NCBI GenBank assembly: GCA_014904985.1
Contig: MU129318.1
Coordinates: 1-29,411 of the forward strand
DNA: 29,411 nucleotides
DNA from: Hydnum rufescens UP504
Lineage: Eukaryota > Basidiomycota > Agaricomycetes > Cantharellales > Hydnaceae
Reading direction: 5' to 3'
Shown here: positions 10,580 to 20,630 of the stretch, one piece after another
How positions within the stretch are numbered: position 1 is the stretch's first letter
Layout: the number at the start of each line of letters is the position of its first letter
Made by a program: the position numbers and the translations under genes
Notes under the pieces: model-generated
Databases searched by the model: none
What the model was told of the DNA's origin: nothing
The model's input: only the letters and a program-made list of their open reading frames with translations

Positions 10580-11300
10580 ACTAGCCTGCTTGCTGCATAT
10601 GGAGTTGGAAGAATATGGAAAAAGATACTGCTGGACTTAGAAAAAAAAAGTCTATGACGGAGATAAAGGAAGCTAATGCCGGCACTTGTACAAAAAAGGA
10701 GTTGGATGATTGCCGGCAGGGATCCAACACTGAGAGCATGTTTCCATGGGGCCAGAGTCTAAAAAATTGTCTGGCAGGGCCCATGAGACTAATGGTGTAT
10801 GTGGGACTTGGGGCCCATGCCAGGTGCTGAGTACATGTGGGGCCACATGCACATAGGCCTATTAGACACACTATTTTACCAAGAAAACACTATCTAATTA
10901 GGTACCGAAATAGGGCTGCCTAAGGTGCCTGTAGTATAGGAACTATGTATAAGTAGTCTGGGGTGACATCCAGAGACTCAGCTTTGGTCTCTCAGGATTT
11001 CCGCTTCTACTCTGGACTACAGGTTAGCCCCACTGTACCTATTCCCTTAATGTTAATCTCAGGATTTCTGCTTCTACTCCGGACTACAGTCCAAGTACTT
11101 TCCAGTTGACTCCTTGAGCTTAAGGACTGCTGTGCTCATTTCCGCCTAGTCCCTTCTGGGCTGCTGGACTGCCTCTCTGTCCCCTCCTATCCTCATTATC
11201 TCATTCTTGCCTGGATTCTCCTGGACTTAGCTGGACTTACACCGGACTTAGTCGGAATTATCTGTGTTTATATTTGTTTGGTGCTCTTGTCACAGCATGG
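10580..11300 (+). other. Promoter-like, possible LTR remnant
   Basis: No coding frame. It contains a TATA-like TATAAGTAG (about 10947-10955), CTCAG/GGACTTAG motifs and a C/T-rich block before a T-rich end, the general look of an LTR U3-R-U5. Candidate TG...CA ends gave only a weak match of flanking bases (GAGCA before TGTTTCC at 10739, CAGCA after TTGTCA near 11293), so the boundaries are not established. It may equally be a degenerate promoter/UTR of a lost gene. Confidence 0.25.
10990..11089 (+). repeat. Direct repeat pair of 33 bp, 67 bp apart
   Basis: Copies at 10990-11022 and 11057-11089 share TCTCAGGATTT(C/T)(C)GCTTCTACTC(T/C)GGACTACAG with two differences; at both, copy 1 and copy 2 differ by a C/T transition. 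The pair lies just downstream of the TATA-like motif, as expected for a repeated 5' leader or R region. Confidence 0.8.
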
Positions 11301-11474
11301 CCCTGACAGCATTCCTATGAATGGCATATTACTTTGACTCACACTGGGGAGTAAAAACAACATAGAATTTGACAGGCTTGCTGTGGCAGCTCCCTGTAGT
11401 CATGCAATGTATGTACATTATGATTAAATAATCACTATACTACAGTGCCCCCCTGTATATATGATGCATGACCT

Positions 11475-13502
11475 CTAGTCCACTGATATCTCATCCAATA
11501 TGATCTCATAGATTTCCCTCACACCCACCCATCTGAAGTATTCCATATCATATGTGCTGCAAGCTAGTAGTGACATAGGAGAGACTGGGGGGGAGGCATG
11601 GGTGGCAGAAGCCAGCAGCTCATGAAAGACACTGTTGGGGTCCAAAGGGACTGAGAAGCCTAGAGGGGAGACATAGGAGAGGTGCTTACAGAGTAGGGCC
11701 TCCAGATCTGTGGCTTGATGGTGCTGTAAGGTTGGAGACACTGGCCCTAGGGCCCAGAATTGCTGCACCTGTCCTACAAGGAAGGCTGGCAAGAGTGTGT
11801 ATCATGACATTAGGTGAGAGCTAGAGCCCTGCACCCTGGGTGGGAGACTTGTCACCCCATGTAATAGGAGGACCATCTCTTCCCACTGAAAGTGGGGAAT
11901 GGGATGTGAGGGGTGCCCTTCAGGACCAAGGGGGATTGGGAAACTCTCAAGGCATTCCCTGCCTCTCACTTGTATTTGTTGAATGACTTCAGCCTTCGCT
12001 CTGGGGCTGAATTCTCACAGGGTGCCAGGAATTGCACTGGGGTGTATTCCTGCAGTGGAGGGTTCAGCGGGGTATTGGAGGAAAGCTGCTTGTTGATTCT
12101 GGATGGCTAGGAGGGCCCAATCATGATCCTTGTAGGCGATAATAGTTATATGTAGGAGGTGGAGCCATGAGTGTATGAAGGGGCTGTGTTTCTTGAATAG
12201 TTCATGTTCCAGCTCATCCTCAGACCTGAAGTAGAGGAAAGGGGCCAAGTGTAATGGAAAGATTCCTGAGCAGATGCACTCTTCATCCCAATCAACTTTG
12301 GTTCCCATGGTTGACAAGCCTGACTCCCCCATGGATGGTGATGGGGCTTCTTCTGGAGGCTCCTGGGGCACCAAGAAGTCCTCAAAAGGTGGAGGATTTG
12401 TGTCCTTGAAGGATGGGGGGTCCTCTGCTGTAGACACAGTTGGGATTGGTGGAGGAGGAGGGTGTGGCATGTTTTGCAGGGCCAAAGGGTATAGGGGATC
12501 CAATTCCATATGTTCCAGCAGGTCTGGTGGAGCCCCATAAGGGTGGGCATATGGATCCACTAGTTGTTGATGCAGAGGGGCAGTATGGAGGAAAGCTGGG
12601 AACATTGGGGGAACAATCCAGTTCCCTTGGTTTTGTTCAGCCCATTTCTTGCAAGTCTCATAGTTCTCATGGAATAGTGGTAATGGAGGCTTGTAGTGTT
12701 TCTGATCCATGAGCCCCTTGAGTGAAATGGTTTCCCTTCCTAGTACCTCCTGCATTTCTTGGAGGACCACCATGGCATCAGGTTCTTTGGTGCTCATCAG
12801 CCAATGGACCATTCATGCTACATAGACCTTGCCACTTTCTCCCCTTGGCCACCTGTAATTGGCTCTGTGGAGGCAGTGGTAGGGGCCCAGTACTGGTGCT
12901 TCGGTGGTGTGCCCTGGGCACACCACCCAAACATCCACTGGGCTCAGCACCTCCTGTGCTGCAATAGCCCAGCTCAGCTCCCTATGAAATTGCACCTGTG
13001 TCTTCTCCTGTGTGAACCCTTCCCCAAATTGGCATGAAGGGAAATGCTCTTCAGCATGGGCTTGAGCTTGGGCCCAGAGGGGTGATTCTTCTGCCGAACC
13101 CCAGGGGAAGAGTTCCACCAGTGGCTGGGAGTTAGCCTTGTGGACTGACCACACTGGCACTCCCAGCTCAGCTAGGCTTTCACCAATGAGTTTTGAGTGG
13201 GTGTTGATGGCCCTGACCATTAGCCCCATTTGGTGTACTGTTGAGTGGAAGGTCAGGGGGCTGAATTGTCCCTGGTATAGTCTGAAGTATAAGAGGAATT
13301 GAATTCCTAGGATCAGGAATCCAAGACCATCCATGAGCTGTTGGTGTAGCTCCTGTGCGATCTGTGCAATTTTCCAAGAAGGGGCTGGCTGAACAGCCTG
13401 TCCTAATAGGGTAGACCATGATTGTCTGAAGTGCCAGTCAGGGTCCCATGAAGAAGGCAAAGTGAGGGTGTTTTCCTTGGTGGCAGTCTTGAGCTTCATC
13501 AT
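11475..13502 (-). pseudogene. Unrecognised 676-codon frame broken by three TGA codons
   Basis: The minus strand from 13502 to a TAG at 11475 is one continuous phase. It is interrupted only by TGA at 12815-12813, 12017-12015 and near 11799; no frameshift is needed. The first roughly 230 codons are Trp/Gln/Leu-rich (DPDWHFRQSWSTLLGQAV, RLYQGQFSPLTFHSTVHQ, ESLAELGVPVW). The middle has a Pro/Glu/Asp-rich disordered stretch (about 12480-12330). The last third is hydrophobic and Trp-containing. No zinc finger, DDE, RT or dioxygenase His-x-Asp motif is visible. Placed between two KDZ transposases and in the orientation of copy 2, it could be an accessory ORF of a transposon or a captured gene. The three stops fit CGA to TGA decay, so the ancestor was probably a single-exon protein of about 675 residues. 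Function unknown. Confidence 0.55.
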
Positions 13503-13600
13503 GTTAGTCAGGATGATTGAGCCTGATGCTCACAAGTATTGGACATGGCTTGCAGCTAGTGTGAAAAGGTCAGGCCCAGCACAGTCAGCCACAAATTTAG

Positions 13601-14038
13601 GTCTAGTTAGATATTATGAGCCTTGCATTTATATAGTCTAACTAGAGGTTTTGATGCTGGGGCCCCTGGGGCTGGCTAACCTGATTTCTGTGATTCAGCC
13701 AGGGGCCCCTGGGGGCCCCTGTGTGGGACTTAGACTGGCCACAGAACTTCAATATATTGGGTTAGGCACCTTGGTCAGTCACCTAATCTCAGACTTGCAG
13801 AACAGCAGGCCATATGGACTTATTGGGGATAATGTGTTCCATTTATAATTATTTATTTATTATCACTATAATATATATACCAGGTCAGCAGGGTCACCAG
13901 TTTCATTCCAGTCCCATATTTCATTATTGTCTTGTTTATTTAATTCAATTCACAAAAAACATACCACACAGGCTGGTCAGCCAATTATCCATGTCTAATT
14001 AGATATCATTAGCCTTGCATTTATCTAGTCTAATAAGA
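13601..14038. repeat. Pair of about 46-bp hairpin-forming direct repeats
   Basis: Copies at 13601-13647 and 13993-14038 share GTCTA(G/A)TTAGATAT..AT.AGCCTTGCATTTAT.TAGTCTAA. Each has inverted arms: TCTAGTTAGA / TCTAACTAGA in the first, and TCTAATTAGA / TCTAATAAGA in the second. The copies are 392 bp apart in the same orientation. They could be ends of a small non-autonomous element or LTR-internal repeats. Confidence 0.7.
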
Positions 14039-14269
14039 TACATTTCCATGGGGGCCCCTAGAGACCCCTCATGTATGATTATAATCTGTGCCCATATGCT
14101 GAGGGGCCCCACTCTTGATGTAGGGGCCCCAGGGGCCCCACAGCCATGTTTAAGGCCTAGAAATGGCCTCAGACCCTACTCTGAAGGGGCCCCTGCATGT
14201 GCAGCAGGGGCCCCTGTGTGCATGGCAGGGGCCCCTGTGTGCATGGCAGGGGCCCCTGTGCATATGGCC
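13659..14269. repeat. Cluster of 11 GGGGCCCC palindromes, including a 21-bp tandem repeat
   Basis: The octamer GGGGCCCC starts at 13659, 13702, 13712, 14051, 14103, 14123, 14132, 14186, 14207, 14228 and 14249. The last four are the heads of a 21-bp tandem repeat, GGGGCCCCTGTGTGCATGGCA, at 14186-14269. The 21-bp period keeps a plus frame open (GAPVCMA repeats), but I see no other coding evidence. The stretch lies in the gap 3' of KDZ copy 2. Confidence 0.9.
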
Positions 14270-14377
14270 TGAGTCTCTAAGAGCAGAGTCCCCTTACTTC
14301 TTAGAGTTCAATATAGGGACGGACAAACTAGATATTGACATAGTACACATAGTAAAAAGGTATCTAGAGTCAAGGAA

Positions 14378-17300
14378 TCACTCATCCTCACTGTCAGTGC
14401 CATTAGACTGACTACCTTCATCACTTGAGAGTCCCTGCTGATGGGTATAGTCAGCAGCAGCAAGGATTGCACTATCAGCAAGCACAAGTGAAGGTTCAAG
14501 TTCAAAACCCTCCTCATCATCAGAGCTGTCCACTTCAAAAACCAGGGAGACACCACCTGATTGTGAATTTGTGTGCCTTTGGGAACCCCTCAACTTGCCA
14601 GGCAGAGCCACATTCAAAGCATCAATAGCCTGACCCCACCTCATCCCCAAATCACACAGGGTTTGAATGTGTTCTCAAAGGAAGAACTTAAGATCATCAT
14701 CTGGAATAATTTATACACAATTAGGGCCTCAGAAAGCTGGGAGGAAAACCATACAAACACACCTTGACATGCATTTGAAGCTGCCATCAATGCAGCAGAT
14801 TTGTCTTCAAACCATTGCTGCAGTGAGTAGCTTTCTTGGTCACATAGATAAAGCTTGTCACAACAATTTACCACCTCTTGCATGAGCCAGATGCCATTTT
14901 GGATGTCCTCATCCCCAAGCCAAGGGGGAACAGTTCCATCAAACTCATCATCAGTGAGTCCAATATCCTGCCAGATATCATTGTTGACATCAAGGCCAAA
15001 AAGACCCTTCATATCGATAGGTGGAGGTATTATTGCATTCTTTGAGATCCTGCCCCAACCATGAAGCTTCATCATATTAAGTCGCCATTTGTTATAGTCC
15101 ACAACAAGACTCTTGACAGAGCAATAGCATCTCTTCAATGCTTTTGTTGTATGCTCCATAGTGTTATGGTCTAGGAGTATGAAGTGAAGTTGCTCGTGAG
15201 TTTTGGAAAGCCTTCACTTGAAAGGAAATGATGTACCTACCACCTTACTCCTGAAAGCTCCTGTGAGATTACAAGTCTTGAAGTTCTTCTCACATGCTTT
15301 CACAATAATACGGGCTTTAAGAGCCCACATATTAAGCTGGTGTTCAAACCAAGCATGGCCCCTCATCTTCTCAAGCTTCTTGTACGATATTGGATCACCA
15401 AGTTGAAGGACAGCCATCAAGTCATTATCCTGCTTTGATAGATGCAAGACAATCTTCTCTTGTTCAGCAATCAAAGTCATGATCTCTGCAACTTCATTCC
15501 AGCTTGCAATGCTGTCTGAGAGAGGCACCAACATAAGTTGTTTCTGGAGGACCTCGATGAGATCTTGAGCAGCATTTGACACTGATGGATGGCAAGGATC
15601 TTCTCCACAGCATGAAAACCTTTCTTCTTAGACTGTTGCTCTAAAGGCTGGCTCTGATAGGCTTGCTGTGCTTCAAATTGAGCTTGCAAGTACTTGTCAG
15701 TGTATCTGATCTTGTCCCTCTTTGCTTCAGCAAGTGCAAGTCAGGCTTTGTTGCCCTCACATGCTTTTCCAGCCAAACACCAGCCTGGCATAACTTCAGA
15801 TGGTCCTGATGTTCAATATGGAGGTCCAGGAGGAACAATTGATGATGGAAGCTGGTGACATGGAGATTTGGGATAAGGCTTTGAAGATCACTCCAAAGAC
15901 ATTCACAGCCCTCTCCATCAGTGAGACCCCAGACATTGCCTTTCTGGGGATGATACCACAACTGACAGACCCACTGATGGCTGTATGCATGGAAGACACT
16001 GATTCCAAATATGATCTGTGGCATCCATTGTGGCAAGAGGTTCCACTTCAGGGTGCTTCAGTGAATTTGACAGCCAACATCATAGAGAATGCCAACTCAC
16101 CAGTGTACAGGCAACTGTGCCATGATGAAATCAATTATTGCCAGTGCATAGAACTGTTGCTCCCTGGGCATCCACATATTGCTCCAGATGATGACTTGAT
16201 CATGGTGACAAACACCTGCCATCATGCCAGTGTCTGAGAAGTGCTGTCCAGGGGTCTTCACTCTCTCCCCATCAGCAGCAATAAAAGACTTGCCACAGTT
16301 GTCAAGGTACAAGTTCAGCATGTGCAGCCCTGGCTCAACACAATCACCCTCACCATTGGCAACATCAACCACATACTCCCCCTGCTTAGACATGTGTTTA
16401 GTATGACATTCATGTGCCTTAACAGGCCAGGCTGCCTTGACCCTTGCTTTCCAAGCTTCCAAGAAGCTCCAGGGCAGCTCACAAGTTCCTGGTGGGACAA
16501 TTTGAGGATCCTGGGTGCCAGGTTGCTTTTTTTGGCCAGGATGGCAGTCATAGTCCTTGTTTCGTCTAAGGGCAAAGCACACATCAAGACACAGGAAGAA
16601 CTCAGGGCTACAATACAACAAGATTCACTATATCAGCATCATGACATGACAAGAGTGTGAATAGAATGTGTACTACTCACAGTTTGCTCTCCCCAACTTT
16701 GTTAACTCCACCAAAGCACAGTGGGCAATGAGAGCAAAGGTAATCAGATGGACTAATGGGAGGATCAAGCCCCAGGTGTGAGAGTGTGGTTCACAATGGC
16801 ATGGTCAGTCTGTTTACATCCCCCTTGGCATGACTGTTCATCATGTGGGTGGTGGGTTCACTAACAAGGCAGCCATTGCTACTAAGGGCACTGACGTACA
16901 ACTGAGCCATTATGGGCATGGATTCATCAACCTTCAGCAGTACAATTGCATCTGGATCAATATTGTCAATGGGATCCCAAGATAATATTTCATGGTGAGC
17001 AATGATGATTCGCTTGTCCACTTCGGCATTCACAATGTGCACTAAGATTTGGAATTGCCCCAATGCAGATGTGAATCACCAGCAGAGCAAATCTTGTGCT
17101 TCAAATACATGGCCCTGTCTTGCCAAGAATGTAGTGAGGGCATCAGACCATGCAGTCTTGTTGGGAGCCAGATTCAAGAACAGCATTGATACAAACTCCA
17201 GCATCTCAAGGCTGACTGCCAAAGCTGGATATACTGGCAAGCAGGGAAATAAACCCCACTGCAACAGTTGCAGAGGTGCAGGAGCACATGGGCATATTTG

Positions 17301-17660
17301 TAGCTTTATGTACTCAAGGTCTAATGAGAAATGATCAGACTTTAGGTCCAACACAGAATGAAAGGAATCCTTATGATCCATATATACAGCAGTCACTTGT
17401 TTTAATACTCCACAACAGTTGCAAGAGCATTTGATAGGAGGAGGATCTGTATGAGACTGTCCTCACTGCGACAGGCATATGTATGCCATGTATGGACAAA
17501 CCAATGCTGGTATAACATCACGATCCCACTGCCACACAGCTGACATGCATGGCAGGACAGCTTGTTCTCAACTGAGAAGTTATCCAAATGTGTCACATAG
17601 TTAGGATAATGTATAACAAAGTGCACCTTGATCCTTGGAGGGGACTCCTCTTCAGATGCC
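14378..17660 (-). pseudogene. KDZ DNA transposase, copy 2, decayed
   Basis: Minus strand, same family and domain order as the copy at 6303-10032. Landmarks in reading order: N-terminal Cys segment (SCHACQLCGS, about 17550); ICPCAPAPLQLLQ to LFPC (about 17290-17200); CPLCFGG (16727-16707); first Asp in FLCLDVCF (about 16585); LYLDNCGKSFIAADGER to SNMWMPREQQF (16300-16150); second Asp in LYDVGCQ (about 16080); FHAYSHQW and LTDGEGCECLW (15990-15900); the helical C-terminal region (15690-14800) with PPWLGDED; and an acidic tail ending in TDSEDE at 14378. Introns supported: about 16610-16679, about 15171-15240 and 14701-14762, the last two at the same places as in copy 1. Breaks: TGA at 16097-16099, 16058-16060 and 14675-14677, and frameshifts near 15690 and 15590. 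No convincing initiator Met; the N-terminus appears shorter than in copy 1. Only 5 CpG in 14881-15480. Confidence 0.85.
14701..14762 (-). other. Intron in KDZ copy 2 shared in position and phase with copy 1
   Basis: Minus-strand donor GTGTGT (from 14762) and acceptor TTCCAG (to 14701), 62 bp, phase 1. Splicing gives ASNACQ then DDDLKFF, matching KKYTP then DTDLKYH across intron 9656-9709 of copy 1. Confidence 0.7.
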
Positions 17661-17683
17661 CTTCCACACTAAATCCCCCCTCT

Positions 17684-17690
17684 CTTTATA
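17684..17690 (-). promoter_or_regulatory. Candidate TATA box upstream of KDZ copy 2
   Basis: TATAAAG on the minus strand, within CAGAAAGGTATAAAGAGAG, about 60 bp upstream of the first recognisable KDZ2 codons. The same CAGAAAGGTATAAA core occurs on the minus strand near 27815-27830. No transcript evidence. Confidence 0.35.
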
Positions 17691-17699
17691 CCTTTCTGA

Positions 17700-17835
17700 A
17701 CCCTCCACATGACTCATCCACTTACTAATCCCCTTACTCATCCTTTAGTCATGCTCACTAATCACCTTACCCATCCATTCCTAATGCCTTACTCATCTCC
17801 CTCCTTACTAACCTCTTGCTAGATCACCTGCCCTT
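17700..17835. repeat. Pyrimidine-rich degenerate repeat (CTTACTCATCC-like)
   Basis: Irregular copies of CTTACT(A/C)ATCC separated by 10-30 bp, C/T-rich on the plus strand, with one TGACTCA at 17710-17716. Lies just 5' of the KDZ2 TATA candidate. 17836-18240 holds no gene I can support; one plus frame (about 18060-18250) reads as an acidic Ser/Gly-rich peptide, but its context is unclear. Confidence 0.5.
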
Positions 17836-18239
17836 AAGTCATGTGCCAAAATGCGGACTTCCTTAGTATAAGTGGTTATACTTCTCTTCTAGAGTTTGAT
17901 GCTGGTAAGATGCTGATTTTCTTGAAGAGCTTAAACCAAGGGGTTTTTGAGGCTTGAACATTTTCTCTTCTACACTGGTAAATCAGCCAGCAGCACCATG
18001 AGCAAGCATCACCAAGCCATGCTACCATCAGAAAGTCCATATTTCCAAACCTTCACAACCTTCCCATGGTACCCATCCATCTCTATTTTCTTCTGATGGA
18101 TTTGAAGATGAATTGGGATCAGGTGGTGATGAACCATCCAGAGCACCTTCACTGATGGCAACTGAGCAGCCCCCTGAGGATCATTGTACCCTAGTATCCA
18201 AGTACCCATTAGTAGAGAGAATAATAGTATCTCAAACAA

Positions 18240-18688
18240 GGAGAAGAGTATAAAAGGGAATAAGAGAATCAGAGTATGTCAGTCTTGCTTAGTTGTGTGA
18301 AGTATAGTGGATAGTTGTAGAACCCTCAGAGTAGGAGTTGCTAGACATCCATTCTTGAAGTCGTGTGTTTGAATCCTGAGTCTTGCAGTTGTGTCTTGAA
18401 GTGTCTTGGAAGTGTCTTAAGGTCTTGTGTTTGAATCTTGGTGTCTTGCTATCTGCATTTTGGAGTATCTGAAGGTCCTGTGTTCAAATCTTGTGCTGAG
18501 CATCTATATTGGAGTCTTGTGTTCAAGTCCTGAGGTCAAACCAACAACAAAACTAGTACACAATAACAGTTGAGTGGCACATAACCCATCAAAACTGATC
18601 TGTCCTTATCTAACACATTCTAAACAAAACACCTTATAAGATTTCAACTGATCAAAACAAATAAAGCCCATTAGGTCTCTTCTATAAT
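18240..18688 (+). mobile_element. Probable 5' LTR/leader (R-U5 side) of the Ty3/gypsy element
   Basis: A TATA box (TATAAAAGG, 18249-18257) is followed by about 430 bp of non-coding sequence up to a primer-binding-like site at 18689 and the gag start at 18789. The position and TATA fit the promoter part of a 5' LTR. The U3 start was not identified, and no matching copy was found downstream of the polyprotein, so an LTR call rests on position only. Contains four degenerate repeats (see the 18367-18529 entry). Confidence 0.45.
18367..18529 (+). repeat. Four degenerate copies of a GTTCGAATC-like motif
   Basis: GTTTGAATC at 18367 and 18429, GTTCAAATC at 18482 and GTTCAAGTC at 18521, each inside a similar TCTTGTGTTYRAATCYTG context. 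The first two and last two differ exactly as expected if an ancestral CpG (GTTCGAATC) decayed on opposite strands. The core resembles a pol III B box, but no A box, tRNA fold or T-run terminator accompanies it. Confidence 0.65.
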
Positions 18689-18705
18689 TGGTGGTCCTTA
18701 CAGGG
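18689..18705 (+). promoter_or_regulatory. Candidate primer-binding site of the gypsy element
   Basis: TGGTGGTCCTTACAGGG begins with TGG (complement of a tRNA CCA end) and lies between the presumed LTR and gag, 100 bp before the first Met. The tRNA it would match was not identified. Confidence 0.35.
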
Positions 18706-18788
18706 AGTTTTCAATTTCGATCAATTTTGTGCATTCAAATCAAGTCTAAATCAATTAATTCAGTATGACAACACCTCAAACCCCTTGA

Positions 18789-20630
18789 TTGATGCCAAGG
18801 CCTTCTGCCAAGGATGCTCCATATTTCAAAGGAAAGCGACTGGACAAGTTTCTTATTGATTACGAAGCATGCTGTGAAGAAGCATTATATACAGATGAGG
18901 AAAAGTGTAAGCATTTGGTACAATATTGTGGAAGGAAAGTCACAGAGTTGTTAAAGAATCTTCCTGAAGCAAAAGGAAATTCCTTTAAAGAACTTGTGGA
19001 CAGGCTTAGGGATTTCTATGGACAAACCGATAACAAGAAGAGGTACACCAGGGAATGCCTAGCTTGCTATTGTTTCAAGCCTTGTTCAATTAAGAGTGAA
19101 GCAGACCTTGACACATACTATTGAAAGTTTGTGACTCAAGCTCATCACTTACAAGCAAAAGGAATGATTGTGGAGAGGGATGAAAATGATTTATTCTGGC
19201 AAGGAATACCCTGAGAAGTTCAACAAGTAGTATTACCCTACCTTTGAGTGCTCCCAGGTTTTGATGACTCTAAACCCCTCAGTCATTTCACAGCTTATAA
19301 ATGCATAAAGTCCTGCCTTAAGGATGATGTGTATTACAACATTCAAGATCTGCACAAGCATGAGGGAAAGACTTACTACAAGGGCAAGGTCAGATTCAAG
19401 AAAAACTATTACAAACACTCAAAATCAGACTTGGATTCTTCAGATTCTTCAGATTCAGATTCCAGTGATGATGAATCAGAGGAAGAAGGGTCAAGTAGTG
19501 ATAGTGATAGTGTAAAAATGTGGATGGAAATGCCCCCAAGGAGAGGATCAGCCCCACATAAATCAGCCTCTACTCCAGCCCTGAAAACAGTTTCAGATCA
19601 AGTAGGTGAATTGGCAAAATCATTTAATGAAATGAAAATGCACCTCATGCGATCTTACCCAAACAACAATCTACCTACACCTGATCACCAGAAAAGAACT
19701 AAAAACCAGGGAATCAACAGTCCTGCTACTTATCCCAAGGAATTCAAATCGTTATCCTGACAGATCTTTGGAAGGATCAAGGAATGTGGTTATTTGTTGG
19801 TTCTGTGACAAGACTGGAGTTCATGCAGTAGGAATGAAGAATTGCCCAGATGTGCAGGGAATGATTCATCAGGGGATGATCAAGTATGCTGTGGATGGAA
19901 TATTGGTGAAGAGTGATGGAACACATTTACCAAGAGGAATTCCAGGACAAGGAGGGATTAAGCAAGCAATAATAAATGAGCTACAGAGTCTTACTCCTCC
20001 AAATGCTCGAACTGTTAGTGCTTGCAGTGTAGTGGATGAATATGGGCAACCACTTTTTCAAGGACAATCATACACAGTAATGGCAGAACCAAGAGCCAAT
20101 CCAGTTGCAAAGTCTGACAAGCCTGAAGTCAGATATACTCCCATGGGTGAGAGGCCCCACAACAAGGTTTCTCACTTGCCTAGGCATCAAGTTACTGTCG
20201 AGATACCACCACAAAATGTAGCACATCCTGTACCAGAAACTTGCCCAAGTCCACCCCAGCAACCAGTTGTGGAAATGGAAGTAGATGATGAACATGAAAT
20301 TGAGAAAATGCGGCCACAAGAGGCTAAAAAGGGCCCAGAAAAGGAGCCAAAAAACCAGCCTATGTTCCACATTTTCCACCACCCCCAGTCATTTCAACTC
20401 CATTTCTTGATGCAAGGACAAAGACTCCATCAGCTGATACCCAGAAACCCAAAGAGAAACATCCCCAAGTGGTGATATTGCAAAGAAATCATAAACCCAA
20501 GGAACCACTCCCAAAAGAACAGCTTCCAGCAGAAGAAAAGACAAAGAATGTTAAGTTCAAAAACAACATTCAACAGGAGGACATAGAAATGGAAGTGGAC
20601 TCCAGAGAAACATTTGCCTAAGAGTGGACC
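18789..20630 (+). pseudogene. gag: Gypsy gag polyprotein with degenerate zinc knuckle
   Basis: Structural protein of the retrotransposon. The N-terminal capsid-like part (DAPYFKGKRLDKFLIDYEAC, then SFKELVDRLRDFYG) follows the pattern of Agaricomycete gypsy gag. TGA codons at 19122, 19212 and 19245 each stand where arginine is expected (YY-R-KF, IP-R-EV, YL-R-VL). After an Asp/Ser-rich linker (19430-19510) a frameshift near 19700 leads to a knuckle-like CWFCDKTGVHAVGMKNC (19794-19844), whose spacing (CX2CX5HX6C) departs from the CX2CX4HX4C consensus. It then continues with the basic segment HLPRGIPGQGG typical of this group. A Pro/Glu-rich part ends in a TGA at 20473 with a further frame change. 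The start at 18789 is the first Met after the primer-binding candidate. Confidence 0.75.

Noticed and set aside
10005..10584. Three overlapping plus-strand ORFs rich in His/Ser/Val/Cys
   Set aside because: They are open only because the pyrimidine minisatellite lacks stops in every frame.
10739..11293. Exact solo-LTR boundaries for the 10.6-11.3 kb region
   Set aside because: The best flank match is GAGCA versus CAGCA and the inner ends lack inverted repeats; too weak to assert.
14015..14272. ORF with GAPVCMA heptad-like repeats
   Set aside because: Produced by a 21-bp repeat headed by GGGGCCCC; no start context, neighbour or homology supports a protein.
18361..18535. tRNA or pol III gene suggested by B-box-like motifs
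   Set aside because: No A box at the right distance, no cloverleaf and no T-run terminator; the motif is repeated four times within an LTR-like leader.
20068..20382. Trp/Phe-rich minus-strand ORF of 104 codons
   Set aside because: It is the antisense shadow of the Pro/Glu-rich gag linker.
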